Positions 23,071 to 39,998 are shown, counted from the first letter of the stretch. The stretch is 64,000 nucleotides of DNA from Collybia mongolica (GCA_013420905.1 JAAXNY010000008.1:2170001-2234000), one strand, 5' to 3'. Numbers and translations are program-made. The notes: generated by a model not told the origin, from the sequence alone.

Positions 23071-23793
23071 GGTGTAGTTGGTATCAAGAGAGGTGGGCGG
23101 CTTGGGTAAATGAAGCTTTCGAACCCGTGAAGTATATATACCCCCTTAAACTTGCTCCATCACATGTTCATTGTATTTGAACAGGCTCAAGGTCCCCGCT
23201 GTTGGAAAGCTCCGTTATAGCACTGACGTACTGAAGGAGCGGAGATCTCAATTCCTCACGTCATGAAGACGGTCCGATAAAGTTTTGAGATTTCACGTCA
23301 CGGGTTTGTCGATTTATTAGGCTCGAGCCAATTGTAAAAGCCAAAAGGATTCTGTTATATTCGCCGCTGGGAGGCGAAACCTCATATTTGATAAGTGGTG
23401 GATTTTTTGATGCGTGATATGGTCAGGACTGGTCGTTTCTATTGTTATGATCTGCGGCTCCGGGTCCGTTATTTTGCCTGTGTAGATCCCATGGATTTGA
23501 TATTATGATGCATTTATCTAGAACCTTACTGGGCATGAAGCCGCCGCATCTTGTCAACTTGGAGGACTCAGGAGACCCGAACTTTAATGCGACAAGCAGC
23601 TTGAGTTTCGACGCACAGCCACAAGACTCGGAGTCTATCAGAACCAAACAACCTGTGCGGGGTTGGAATTCATACCTTGAGAGTCGACGACTTCGAAGTT
23701 CGAGCGTCCAAAAAACCTAATGGTTGGTCAACCTCCACATTATTTCGGAAAAATTTAATTATTTTTGCATAGACGACCCCTGCACAGGCCGTG
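23071..23793. other. Intergenic region, F-box gene / PRP40
   Basis: A 720-bp gap between divergent genes. A TATA-like tatatatacccc lies at about 23132-23145, some 65-75 bp upstream of the F-box ATG. A 71-codon open frame at 23505-23720 overlaps another on the opposite strand and shows no family motif, so I do not call it. Confidence 0.4.
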
Positions 23794-26700
23794 ATGAATA
23801 TATGGGCACGTATTTAAACAAATACATGTTTTCTAGGTATTTACCGCAAGATTTCTAGACCGAACATCGCAATCCAGAAGGCCGGACTTATTGGTTCAAC
23901 ACAGGTACAAGAGAGAGCGTTTGGGAAAAGCCTGATGGTATGTAGATTATCTGGATTTCTGTTCAAGCTTGTATGTAATCCTTTCATGTAGATCTTAAAA
24001 CCCCGTTTGAGGTACGCTGCTTATGATACTCAAATTCCGCTCTGTACGCCTAACGTGAGTCTCAGCGTGCCCTTAATCAAACGAAATGGAAAGAATATTT
24101 CTCTGGAGGACGGAAATATTACTACAATGTGAGTCTTGTCCCTCCAGCCCATCTAGATTGCTTAATGTGCCTTGTAGACCGAGACCAAGGAGTCTAAGTG
24201 GGACATGCCTGATGAACTTCTTTTAGTTCTGGAGACTGTCGAAAAGGAAAGTCAGTCGCAGGCATCATCTGCGTGGGTTTCTGCTAGACTTATCTTCTGT
24301 TGGCAATGCACTCATCACATACTTAGGCCAGCACAAATCACCGCTCCAGGGTTTACTCCAGTCGGGGCCATGCAAGGTGCACTCGTCCCCATGGGAGGTG
24401 CTGATCCATCCTTATCCACTTCCACTTCTCAGCCCAATGGCGTTAACGGCATAGACCTGTCTGTGGGTTCGCACACCGGAAGTCTTCCTTTTACTCCCCC
24501 AAGCATCCTCCCTTCACGACCAAACCTCCCGGATGACCCAGTTATCCCGCACAATGGGTTTTTGACCATTGAAGAAGGTGAAAAGGCCTTTATGCACTTG
24601 TTGAGGAAGGCTGGGGTGGATGCAAACTGGACTTGGGACCAGACCATGCGTGCTATCATCACGGATCCTCTATACAAGTCTTTGAACACCCTCGCGGAGA
24701 AAAAAGCGGCTTGGGAAAAGGTGAGTAGTAAATGGTATACACAAACTGGTAGCACTCATGGTCATGTTTAGTTCACCACCGCTCTTCGGGCGAAGGAACG
24801 CGAAGAACGAGAGGCACGGCTATCAAAATTGCGCCCTGCATTGAGAAATATGTTAAAGGGAAACCCCAATGTCTTCCATTATACTACTTTTCCCACAGCA
24901 GACCGTTTGTTCTCCCAGCATCCAATTTGGCAGCAAGCCAAGATTGAAGCAGAGCGCAGGCTGATATTTGAAGAATATGTCGCCGAATTAAAGCAGCGAG
25001 AAGTGGTACGTATCAAGTTATCTGCGCGGTCTGGATACCACGTAACGGGCTTTGTGACACTCTAGACAGAAACTAGGGCTGCGCGCGCTCGTAGTGTGTC
25101 TAAGGTTGTGGCATTATTCAAGGAACTAAACGTGGATGTCGTAACAAGGTGGAGAACTGCACACAATCTTGTAGTTGAGTCCCAGGAGTGGAATGAAGAT
25201 CCTGAACTGCGGAAACTGCCGACTCTGGATATTCTCCTTGCCTTCGAAGATTACAGCCGGGTTCGAGAACGTGAGTATGAAGAACAAATGCGAAGGGCTC
25301 AAGTTGAGAAAACTAGGAAGGAACGCAAGGCTCGTGAAGCATTTAAGGTACTTAAATTTGCGTTGATCTGATCTCGGCTTCCCACTTATGGTGTTTACAA
25401 GGAACTTCTGCAAGGCTTGGTAGATTCGGGAAAGGTTAAAGCTCGGACTAAGTGGAAAGAAGTCTACCCATTCTTCCGCGACGATGACCGCTATCTCAGC
25501 ATGTTGGGCAATCCAGGTTCCAACCCTCTCGAACTATTTTGGGACGCTACGGATATTCTGGATCAAAAATTAGATGAGAAGATTGCTATCGTAGAGGCAG
25601 CTATTGGGCGTCACAACGCTGCCAGTGAAAACAATAAAGCTATCGAAGGAGATGCTCAGGAAGATCAAAAGGGTTCAGATTCTGGAAAGCCTCAAGGCTT
25701 TAGCGTTGGTCCTGATACGACAGAAGAGGAATTCAAAGTTGTTGTTAAGGCTCAAACTCATGATACTGAGGAGGCTTTGACTGACGATGACCTGCGTCTC
25801 ATTTACAACACAGTGAGTCCTCAAATCCCCATTTTAGATGCCACATTTTTAATCGTCATCAGCTTCATGGGGTTGCATTAAAAAAACGAGCCGATGAAAA
25901 GCGTAGGGCTGAGAGGAAGCAACGTCATCTCCAAGATGATTTGCGGTATGCTCTCAAGAAACTTCCAGAGCCATTGGATATAACACTACCATATGAAGAG
26001 GTGTGTGTAATAACTACGAAGCATGATAACATGTTAACACAATCCTCACAGGCTATACCCTTAATGGAAAATCTTCCCGAATACAAAGCTCTAGAGGACG
26101 AGGACGGGAGGCGCGCCGCATTTGCTAGATTTGTCAAAAGACAAAAGGTATGTACAATAGTTTCACCTCGGTCAGCCTATTCTTATGATCCCTTCAGGAA
26201 CGGCAGCGAGAAGCAGCATCTGAAGATGGCGCGTCAACAACAAGCAGGAAACGCAAGGAGCCGGCTCGCGAGCACCGTGATAGTGATCGCGATCGTGAAA
26301 GAGAAAAAGATAGAGGTGATAAAGATCGTGATCGCGACCGAGATAGGGAGCGAGACCGCGGAGACAAAGACCGCGAAGCGCACCGCGAGCGTGATAAGGA
26401 GCGCGACCGAGGAAGGGACTACGATCGGGACAGTCGTAGGTCTAGGCATCATGGCTATGACGACTCTGGACGTCGGTCATCGAGGGACTATGGGCGTGGT
26501 GATAGGGAGCGCGACAAAGACTTTGAGAAAGACAAAGATCGAGATACGTATAAATCTTCGAAACATGGCCATTATCGTGACGACAAGGACGAAAGGAAGC
26601 GAGACCGAGACGCCGGTCGTGATAGGGATAGAAAGTATAGTCGAGAGTGGGCCGACTCACCTCCGAAGAGAGAAGATAGGGAGCGGAGCACATCAGTGTA

Positions 26701-26926
26701 TAGGGATGAGCCACGAGAGAAACGAGAGTCAAATGATGACCGTATTCAGGATGAGAGGGCTGAAAAGGTGAGTTGATTAGTGTAGTGTAGCGGCCCTTCT
26801 GACGAACCTTGGTGCGCCCAGCGGCCAAGATACGATCGCGAGGATCCTCCCGAAGAACCAATGGAAGTTGATAGAAAGAAGACCCCGACAATACGCGCCG
26901 AAACCCCAGAGGAAGGGGAGATCTGA
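23794..26926 (+). CDS. PRP40: Pre-mRNA splicing factor Prp40 (WW-FF)
   Basis: A U1 snRNP-associated factor that bridges the 5' splice site to branch-point proteins. The first WW domain reads WTEHRNPEGRTYWFNTGT, the second WKEYFSGGRKYYYNTETKES. A Pro-rich linker follows, then FF domains: EEGEKAFMHLLRKAGVDANW, FEEYVAELKQREVTETRAA, FKELLQGLVDSGKVKARTKW and later ones to about 26140. The tail (26190-26920) is a long Arg-Asp/Arg-Glu-rich segment ending in TPEEGEI. The likely start is a four-codon first exon (ATG at 23794 to TGG at 23805) joined by a GC-AG intron (23806-23858). That places the invariant WW tryptophan exactly before ACCGAACAT. Later introns are GT-AG. The stop is TGA at 26924-26926. 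The first exon is the least certain part. Confidence 0.92.
23806..23858 (+). other. Probable GC-AG first intron of PRP40
   Basis: The donor reads TGG|GCACGT and the acceptor TTTCTAG. A stop codon (TAG) sits directly before the exon in the required frame, so an acceptor is needed here. The GC donor gives an ATG-initiated exon ending in the WW tryptophan. Confidence 0.5.
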
Positions 26927-27194
26927 TATTTGATGGTTACACTTTGCACAATGAAGAACTAGTCTCGTTATCAACGACGCCCATGAACATATCCATATGT
27001 ACACCAAAAACCAATCACTCCTTGACTACTCGATAAACTTGAATTCTTGTTGACGTATCAAATTATTATGACGACCCCACATTATTTCTTCTACTGAAGA
27101 GAAGGCACTCAAAAATGGCTGGAAATTACAAGTACTATTCATAGACATTATAACCGCAAAAAAAAAAACCGTGAGGAACATTCAAATACCATGA

Positions 27195-27710
27195 CTATGC
27201 TATTGGAATCTCAATTTTTCCAATCCTCAGACGGGTGTAAGGTTGTTTGTGTGTTATCGTCTTTTGATATCCCTTTCTCCGCTTCTTCTTGAAGATGAAC
27301 TCCATCTTCCCCTTTGTGTGCTCTATAACCGTTGCTTCGACCTTGACTCTCGACGAAGGGATGACGGGGTTGCCACGAAGGGTATATTCACGTGAGCCAA
27401 GTTCGTGTATCTCGTCTAGCGTTAAAACATCACCGACTTTGACATCCCGAAGATGCGGAACCGTGAGCATGTCGCGGGGAGTAAGGATGTATTTCCGGCC
27501 TGCGAACGAAGCAACGACATATTGCGAAGGTTGTGAACGTATAAGTTCAAGTGCGGCGGCGGTTGATGTTGGCGTAACCCCTTGAGTGTGTAACGCCCTG
27601 CAAGCTGCAGAGCGCAAGGGTGGTGCTGTAAATGAATATTAGTACGTACAGCGAATACCTACATGTAATTGGACCTCACCCCATCGCAACATTCCTGCGA
27701 GTGTGGCCAT
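27195..27710 (-). CDS. Mitochondrial large-subunit ribosomal protein bL21m
   Basis: The nuclear-encoded mitochondrial homologue of bacterial L21, a 23S-binding protein of the large subunit. Two exons: 27710 to about 27678 (MATLAGMLRW plus one base), and about 27626-27195. The intron has a GTGAGG donor and a clear branch site tactaat just before TTTACAG, and the phases match. The product is about 153 aa. The N-terminus is basic with no acidic residues, fitting a matrix presequence. L21 features: YVVASFAGRKYILTPRD, VKVGDVLTLDEIHELGS, EATVIEHTKGKMEFIFKKKR, then RRKGYQKTITHKQPYTRLRI near the end. It is divergent from the ATP synthase alpha gene. Confidence 0.9.
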
Positions 27711-27905
27711 TTGTGTAATGCAACGGCAGGTTTGGGTGTTTGCCGATTGCTGCTGACTTTTTTTTTTATTCGCGTGGAAATGCGTGGGTGTGAAATTTCT
27801 TGATTGAAACGGAGATTGAATGTTCCGACAAACGCCGACTGACCTCAACAAACCTCGGAAAACTTCCCTGCTCATTACCACTTTGCATCCTCCACCTCCT
27901 TCCCC
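27711..27905. promoter_or_regulatory. Bidirectional promoter, bL21m / ATP1
   Basis: 195 bp between start codons of two nuclear genes for mitochondrial proteins. It has a T-rich run (about 27760-27770) and no obvious TATA box. The shared position suggests joint expression with mitochondrial biogenesis. Confidence 0.5.
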
Positions 27906-30027
<2,122 letters not shown>

Positions 30028-30387
30028 AATTCTTAGGATATGCGATAGTGCTATAGATTATTCCCAATTATCGGGTCAAAATAAAACTTCTCTTTCGCCT
30101 TGCTTCCTCATACTGATATTTATGTATGACTCACTTGTAAGGTAGCAGGCCACATGTGTGGTTTCTTGGCAGGCGGAAATTCCGTATGCTTTATTTCAAT
30201 CTTTGACTAGGACTAGCTTGATCATGCCTACCTATTTTGTTAATCGCGAAGATTGATCCCAAAAGCTCGTCCGAGTCATTACCGAAATTTGAGATTATTT
30301 AATGCCTTTGGCCTCAAAATGACGCGTAGCGCACTCTGCAGCACACACACCTCCATCACCTTGTATTAGGCCTATTTTTTTACTACA
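30028..30387. other. Intergenic, ATP1 to PRO2
   Basis: 360 bp between tandem genes. It should contain the ATP1 3' UTR and the PRO2 promoter. I see no additional gene. Confidence 0.5.
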
Positions 30388-31922
30388 ATGTCTTCGAGCG
30401 CAGGAGATATTGCTAGGCTGGCTAGAGCCGCTTTCCAAAGCTCCCAGCTTATCCCGTCTTCTGAACGCGTTACTGCTCTTTACGCAATACGAGCAGAGTT
30501 GCATGCCAGAAAAGATGCGATCCTCGATGCGAACAAAAAAGACTTACAGGTATGCTTGCTCCCTTGATAGCCAGGTAGGGATGTCTGTACTAAAGGCACA
30601 TCCTATATGTAGGCTGCCCAAGGAGAAGTTGACTCCGGCCATTTGTCCCAGTCTTTACTCTCGCGCCTGGACTTAAATCAAGGCGATAAATGGGAGTCCA
30701 TGCTGCAAGGTGCACTCGACGTCGCCGCCCTTCCCGATCCAACAGGGCGTGTCTCGTATGCAACGGAACTCGACGATGGTCTGGAATTATACAGGGTGTC
30801 GTGCCCGATCGGTGTACTCCTGGTCATCTTTGAAGCTCGTCCAGAAGTTGTTATAAACATTGCAGCACTCGCGATTAAGTCAGGCAAGTAAAGTTCGCCT
30901 TCTATGCAGCCCGAATTTACAATCAAAACATCCATAGGCAATGCTGCGATCCTTAAAGGAGGAAAGGAGTCGAATCGAACGACACAGTTGCTTTCTCAGG
31001 CCATCTCAGCTGGTCTAGCCAAGACCTCACTGCCAGATACATACATTCAAACTATCCAAACCCGTGCTGAGGTTTCTTCCTTGCTTGCGTTGGACCAATA
31101 CATCGATCTTGTCATCCCTCGAGGCAGCAAAGATCTTGTTCGAAATATCCAACATAATACGCGCATCTCGGTTATAGGCCACGCGGACGGTCTTTGCTCA
31201 ATCTATCTCGATGAATCCGCTGACGTAGAAAAAGCTAAAAGGATTGTTTTCGATTCCAAGGTGAACTTTACATGCCTATCTATACATGAATCATTTCTAA
31301 GTATAACGTTGAGACCAACTACCCTTCTGCTTGTAACGCTGTTGAAACTCTCATTGTGCACGAATCTCTTTTAACGAATGTTTGGCCCGAAGTCGCTAAA
31401 GTCCTCCTTTCTGGCAACGTCCAACTTCTATGTGACCCTCCCACTCTCACCGCGTTGACGACGATGTCTCCACAATCTCAGAATCTGAAAACACATGTAA
31501 AACCATCCGACGCAGCAACCTACGACATAGAACATATTTCCCTCACACTCTCTGTTATTGCGCTCCCTTCTCTTTCTTCTGCCATGGAATTTATCAACCT
31601 GCATGGTTCGCACCATACAGATTGCATCGTCACGGAGTCTGAGCCAAACGCGTCTGCATTTTGTCAGGGGGTTGATTCATCAAGCACATATGTCAATGCG
31701 AGCACACGATTTGCAGACGGTTTCCGATATGGCTTTGGTACAGAGGTGGGTATCGCAACAGGAAGGATCCACGCCCGAGGGCCCGTGGGGCTTGAAGGAT
31801 TAGTGACCTACAAATACAAAATGAGGAGCAAAGATAAAGCAGGTCATATCGTGGGTGAATTTGGGCTAGGAAAAAAGGAGTACTGCCATAAAATTATCTC
31901 TGCTACCTCTGTACCGTTTTGA
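30388..31922 (+). CDS. PRO2: Gamma-glutamyl phosphate reductase
   Basis: The second enzyme of proline synthesis; it reduces gamma-glutamyl phosphate to glutamate semialdehyde with NADPH. The frame starts at ATG 30388 (MSSSAGDIARLARAAFQSSQ). Family marks: RVSCPIGVLLVIFEARPEVV, ALAIKSGNAAILKGGKESNR, YIDLVIPRGSKDLVRNIQ and VIGHADGLCSIYLD. The catalytic-cysteine region is KVNYPSACNAVETLIVH and the C-terminus has FGTEVGIATGRIHARGPVGL. Introns at about 30550-30612, 30889-30938 and 31261-31305 are GT-AG. The intron near 31261 must be spliced to restore PSACNA. The C-terminus extends about 30 residues past the usual GLVTYKY end, as in several fungal homologues. Confidence 0.93.
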
Positions 31923-32344
31923 CGTTTATCTACGCATATGTAGATTAACCAGGAGAGATATATCTGGACCGTGGAGTATTTTCCTAATATTTCCGCGAAG
32001 ATGTATTCCCAAACACAACTTTAGATGCATATGATACTTTAGTGTTCATTTAGAAAAATTCACGCACGGCTATTTGAAAATGAAGCTTTATCATTGTTTC
32101 CCGGGCTGTGTTATTTGAGGATCGTTTGACCCTAGTCTACTGGAATGGGCTTAGAGTTGAGATGGATTGTCCGATTTTTTGTGTTGAATATTGCTGTGTA
32201 AGTATACATATCGTCGTATGTCTTCGTGGCGACGAATAATGGTCTCATGATGGGTTCGGTTATGATCGCTACTACAAATCGTGGGAAAGTTCTTATAATT
32301 ACTGATGAAGGGCGTTTGGTCTTTCCGAGAACCTAAAAGCCAAC
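31923..32344. other. Intergenic, PRO2 to AP180 gene
   Basis: 422 bp between tandem genes, AT-rich in its first half. I see no other gene or repeat here. Confidence 0.5.
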
Positions 32345-35300
32345 ATGTCCAGTTTCGACAAGGTCGTCAAACTGGCCTGCAAGCCCAAGGCTGCGCCACC
32401 AAAGCCCAAGGTAATCATTAGCCCAAACTCGATTATCATAAAATAACATCAACCCAGTATTTGGAACCTATCATCGCCGCAACTTGGTCCGACGACGGTG
32501 CAGTCCATGACGTTTGTAAAGCTCTTTCTCCTCGCTTTCGCGAGCCGAACGCCATCGTATGCTCTATCTCTTTTGCTTCGAGGCTATCCCTGAGAGTCGG
32601 TTCGTAACCCGTAGGTGGTGTTCAAGGCGCTGATCGTCTTACACACGATGATTCGTAACGGCGCAACTGACAATGTCCTTTCGTATCTCTCCACAAACGA
32701 GATCTTACGGTTAAGCAACGTCTCTGCAGGGAATTGGGAAGGTGGGTAACGTCATTCGCAGGTCAAGCCGCCCATATTTGTTCCTCAAACAACGATTTTG
32801 ATTAGGATATGCTGCACCAGAGAATCTCCAAAATTACGCGACCTATCTTGACGCACGCATTCGTGCATACCGTGATTTAAAGCACGATGCTGTTCGTGTT
32901 CAGGCTGAAACCAACCGTGACATGCGCAATTCTCATTCTATCGAAGCGGATACCCTTCGATCCCGCAAACAAGCTACCCCTACTCCACCTTCGGGCCCGC
33001 AAAGGAGTAAAACTATTATGGGGAGAAAGTTGCGTGTAATGACGGTGGAGAAAGGCCTCTTGAGAGAAACGAAAGCGGTTCATCGGATGATTGATACTCT
33101 TGTTGAGTGCCGGGTGAGTTATTATACTCCCCTTTTGCTTTGCCATATCTTATCTAAATGTAGTTTTACCTGGATGATTTGGAGGACGAATTAACGACAA
33201 TGGCTCTGCGAATGCTTGTGAAAGATCTACTGATTCTATTCCAAGCGGGAAATGAAGGTGTAATCAATGTATTAGGTATTTTATTACTTCAGAGCACATC
33301 TTCTGCACACCTCATCCTGACCTCTGCAGAACATTATTTTGAAATGTCACACGTGGACGCGAAAGAAGCTCTCGCTATTTATCGTCACTTTTGCACTCAG
33401 ACAGAACGTGTCGTTGAATTCTTGGGAGTTGCTAAAAAGCTTCAGAATCTACTCAATGTTCCAATACCCAACTTGAAGCATGTGGGTACATATTGTGACA
33501 TGCGGGCTATATCCTGACTTCCACTGTCCGAACTAGGCCCCAGTCTCACTTGTTGGTGCTCTAGAGGAGTATATACAAGATCCCAACTTCGAGCAAAACA
33601 GAATAGAATACCGGACGAACAAGGAAGCTGTCGAGCGAGGGGGTAGAAAATCCAATACAATCCCGAAAGCAACAGTCTCGGATAAACGTTTGTCTTTGTT
33701 CTTGGTCCTCGTTTTAAATATATATATTAAAATTCTCGAATTACTAGCATCGGGAAAGTCGACACCCTTACCTACGCAACTCACACCTTCCACGATTTCA
33801 TCCTCTGCGGCACCTAAGCCTGCCGCTAATAAAGATGTTGTCGATTTCTTCTCTGCTATTGAGGAAGAACAGCCTACAATGTTCAACCCACAAACAAACA
33901 GGTACGAAAAGCATTTAATGAGCAACACATAGTCACTGAAGTACATTAGTCCAAACACTGCCTACTTCCAGCAGCAGAGCAATACCAATCCATTTGCACA
34001 AATGTCAATGATGACCGGCCAACCATTCATGGTTCCGCCCCAACAGACCGGGTTTCTGCACCCCCAGCAGACGGCTTTCCAGCTTCCGCCATCTAACCCA
34101 TTCGGCCTGGTTCCGCAACAGACTGGGCATCGACCATTCTCTGCCTTTTTGCCTTCACAACAAAACCAACAACCACCTCAAATGCCTCAGCAGCCGGGGC
34201 TCCTGCAGCCACAAACAACGGGCGCTAATCCATTCCGCCAAAGTATGATGTTCCCACAAACAACAGGGATGGCACTTTTTAGTGCTAGTGGGATGGGTGA
34301 TTCCAATGTACCGACAGGCATAAATACAACCAGGCCGGGACAGGGTGGCTCTTCTGGATTTACCGGGTCTACACCACTTACTTCCACGGGGATGGCTTTT
34401 TCGACAACGTCGATCGTCTCACCTTTTACCCAAGCGCCAAACTCTGGCTCAAATTTTACATCTAACCTTCCTGCACGTCCATCTTCCACCCCTCTCACCT
34501 CAGTTAACTCGATGCCTAACAAGATGTCGCCACCCGCTGCCCAGCCAGTCAAAACACACCAGACAGGCACAAAAAATCCATTCGGGCCTATCATCATTGC
34601 TCCCCCACCAGTCCCAAGGCAGCCTACTTTAATGGAGTTAGGTATAGGGATAGGTGGGGGTATGAGCCCAGCTGGCCAACAACGGCAACAGAACCAGCAA
34701 CAACAACCATCATCACAACCACAACAAACCAGTTCAGATGATTTTGGATTTAATTCTGGTTCACTCAATGCCGGCCCGACGGATATCTCAAGTATTGCGT
34801 CTTCTTTTGCGTTCAACAAATCAAACGGGAATGTGAATTCGAACTCAAACAGCAGCTATCATCCCGGTTCATCGGGGTTCTCCCCTTCAGGTGCTCTCAA
34901 TGCACATAACACGGCAACAACCACAACAGGATCCACATTATCTAATTCACTCTTTTCATCTTCTCTCTCGAGCCAACCTACAGGCACAACAAATGCGTCC
35001 TCCTTACCCTCTACCCCTGGTCCAATAAAGTCCCATTTAACAGGGTTTGCGGGCCTGAAGCCGTTCAAACCAATGTCATCTTTCGGTGCATCACTCATGG
35101 AGTCTCTGCCTACCATTCCGGCCTCTTCCCCTACCACTCCAGCCGTTTCTGGTAACCCTGGGTCTTCTGTTAATGGGACGGCATCTTCTATTAGTGGAGG
35201 TTTGTACGGAAGCTCTTTTGGGTCCAATTCGCAACCATTTGGGGGTGCTACACAAACCACATCTCCAATGTCGGCCCCAAATTTCGGGATTGGTGGTTCA

Positions 35301-35543
35301 ACACTAGGACACGGCCTTCGACCCCAGATGACTGGTGGTGGGGCTGTCAATCCCTTCCGTGCATCGATGATGTCGCCCAATGGAGGACTCCTAGGTTTTA
35401 GCGGAAGCCAGCCATTTACGCCGTCTCACAACCCCAACCCATCCGGGGCTGGTTCAGCCCCTTTCAGCACGAATCCAATAGGATCAGGGCCTGTATTTAA
35501 CCCTAGTCAACAGCAGGAAAACAGCTCTTCATCCTTGATCTAG
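32345..35543 (+). CDS. AP180/CALM-type clathrin adaptor (ANTH domain)
   Basis: An endocytic adaptor (yeast Yap1801/Yap1802 family) that binds PtdIns(4,5)P2 and clathrin-coat proteins. The N-terminal ANTH domain begins MSSFDKVVKLACKPKAAPPK; the lysines at 13, 15, 20 and 22 with Tyr23 form the KPK-x-KPKY lipid-binding motif. It continues VVFKALIVLHTMIRNGATDN, YATYLDARIRAYRDLKHD and LVECRFYLDDLEDELTTMAL. The tail is long, disordered and Gln/Pro/Ser-rich. It holds five NPF motifs (EH-domain binding) and repeated LxxQxTG-type sites such as LVPQQTG, LQPQTTG, MFPQTTG and LRPQMTG, which match Ark/Prk kinase target sites. Introns were joined by eye; one at about 33689-33750 is GT-AG and yields DKPSGKSTPLP. 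The gene ends TAG at 35541-35543. Confidence 0.93.
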
Positions 35544-35948
35544 TCATACGCACCAAACTTTAAATTGTTATTGACTGGCTTATATCTCTGTTAATCGTAT
35601 TCGTATCAACTTCACGTTCCTTCTACTTAGCAGATTTTACTTGCACTTAGGATTATTTTGGGACGTTTCTTCAGTGTCATTCATGTATCAGCACTCTCAA
35701 TTATCTTTGTTCTTGTTTCTGGTCTTTTCTCGTGCAAGCGTATGAATGCAAGTACACCCTAAGCATGCTTTGTTGACTGAAAAAGGTCACCAGGGCGGCT
35801 TGTACTCCATTTTGCTTCCCACACTCACGATCCATTGACAACTCTTCTCCCTGTTACACTGACTTGTTCATCCCCCAACCACCATCAACTCCTCTTCATG
35901 TCATCGTACGTTAACGCGCCGATGCACCTCACTTCACAGTACTGAGTT
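35544..35948. other. Intergenic, AP180 gene to NASP gene
   Basis: 405 bp between tandem genes with pyrimidine-rich runs near the NASP start. I see no other gene. Several upstream ATGs (for example at about 35898) open only short frames. Confidence 0.45.
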
Positions 35949-37419
35949 ATGAGTAGATCTTATCCCGTTTCAGCCGACGCGTCGGGACCAGAAACCTCAA
36001 TCGAGAGCGCGATAGAGCATGCAAAACGCGCTTTTGCACTTAAAAAGTTCGAACAGGCTGTTGAGCATTATGCCACTGCTTTAGAACTCATGTAAGTCAT
36101 GTCCACACAATTCTTCTCTTGCGGCAAACAAAACTCCCATGATTGACGCGTTGCACCAGGACTAAAAAATTTGGCGAGGATGCTCCAGAAACTGCAGACT
36201 TGTACTTTACATATGGAAAAGCACTGTTGGAGAATGCTATTGCTCAGAGCTCTGTGCTGGGAAAGGAACAGCCGGAAGAAGACCGGAAGGACGACGGTTA
36301 GTTACATCTTGGTGGCTGCGCCCATTCTAACAGCGTTACCTTAAGCTTCTAGCTCCCGTGTGAATGGAGATGCGCCAATCCTATCATTCTCAGGGGATGC
36401 AGAAGACATGGATGGAGGTGAACAGGATGATCCTGCTGTTGACCTCTTTGCACAGGCTGCTCAAACTATTGCCGATGCGGAAGCCACTGTTGAGGGCGAG
36501 GATGATGAAGATGATGGCGAACCTGAGGATGATTTCAACGCTGCCTGGGAAGTCCTAGACCTTGCTCGGGCAATATATGAGAAGCAGCGGGAAGAGGACG
36601 ATGATGAGGAAATCAAACTAAAACTAGCAGATACGCTTATCGTCTTGGGAGATGTCTCGCTAGAAACAGGTGCGTCTAAACTTGACCAAGTCCATCCTCC
36701 CTCTTTCCCGAGCCATAATACAGAAAAGTTTGACCAAGCCATTACGGACTACGAGGCCGGGCTTGCTCTCAAGATCCAACTGTTGCCAATATTCTCACGT
36801 CAAGTTGCGGAGGCACATTACAAGCTCAGCATGGTCCTTGATCTTACCTCGGGGCGTCTTTCAGATGCCATTGTTCATGCAGAGAAAGCCTTCGAAAGTG
36901 TCGAGAGCCGCCTTGCGGAACTTAGGGCTGGGCTGTCTGGACAGTTAACATCCGCTCCTGAAGTAAAGGCAGACATCAAGGGCAAGGGAAAGTCAACAGG
37001 TGGGCGGCTTGTTAGAGACGATCTAGTTCAAAGCATGTCAAGATTCCAGATTGAAGCGGAAATCAAAGAACTCTCTGAACTCAAGGGGGATCTTGCCCTG
37101 AAGGTGCACAACAGCATGCTTAATTCAAATTATCTCGCTTATCAACCTATAGGTTGAGGAGCTGAAAACTTCACCGAACGAGTCCCTGGAAGCAACGGCC
37201 CCTGCTTTGGCAGCACAGTCATTGGACAAGGAACTTAATGGGGCTGCGGCCGCGTCGTCTGACACTGCTCCAGCTATTGTCAACGACCTGACGTCTATGG
37301 TGGTCAAGAAGAAAAAGAAAATCCCTGAAGATGCTACAACTGCGGCGGCCAAGCGTAAAGCAGATTCCAATACAGAAATATCAAATTCAGAGAAAAAAGC
37401 CAGACTTGACGCAACTTAA
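35949..37419 (+). CDS. Histone chaperone NASP/Sim3/Hif1 family
   Basis: A TPR-type chaperone that binds histone H3-H4 (and CENP-A in yeast) in the nucleus. The N-terminal TPR reads IEHAKRAFALKKFEQAVEHY, then FGEDAPETADLYFTYGKALL, followed by an acidic insert (DEDDGEPEDDFNAAWEVLDL), the interrupted-TPR layout of the family. Two further TPRs are LADTLIVLGDVSLETEKFDQ and AEAHYKLSMVLDLTSGRLSD. The C-terminal tail is basic (VVKKKKKIPEDA, AAAKRKAD) and probably carries the nuclear localisation signal. Introns at about 36092-36158, 36297-36350, 36669-36724 and 37108-37152 are GT-AG. The start is ATG at 35949 and the stop TAA at 37417-37419. Confidence 0.9.
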
Positions 37420-37654
37420 TACCTGATTCATGGTAGTTGTATAGTTTCGTATCTGTAGAATTTTGTTATGTACAAAATAACATCATGCTAATACACTAAT
37501 GATTGCATTTGGCCCAGTTTGAAATTTAAAACGGGAGTTGCCAGGCTTGAGTGTTATTTTTGTCCCTGTTGACAAAAAGGAATCTAGACTGGACTCTCCC
37601 ACCAATTGTACCTACCGGTGAACGCATAAACCGACAGCTCCACCGCTGAGATCA

Positions 37655-39998
<2,344 letters not shown>

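Noticed and set aside
26234..26891. Hydrophobic and Arg/His-rich frames opposite or out of phase with the Prp40 RD-rich tail.
   Set aside because: Produced by the GA-rich repeat sequence coding for the RD tail in another frame.
34187..34819. A 210-codon minus-strand frame opposite the AP180 tail.
   Set aside because: It is the reverse of a low-complexity Gln/Pro/Ser-rich coding region and has no motif or start context.
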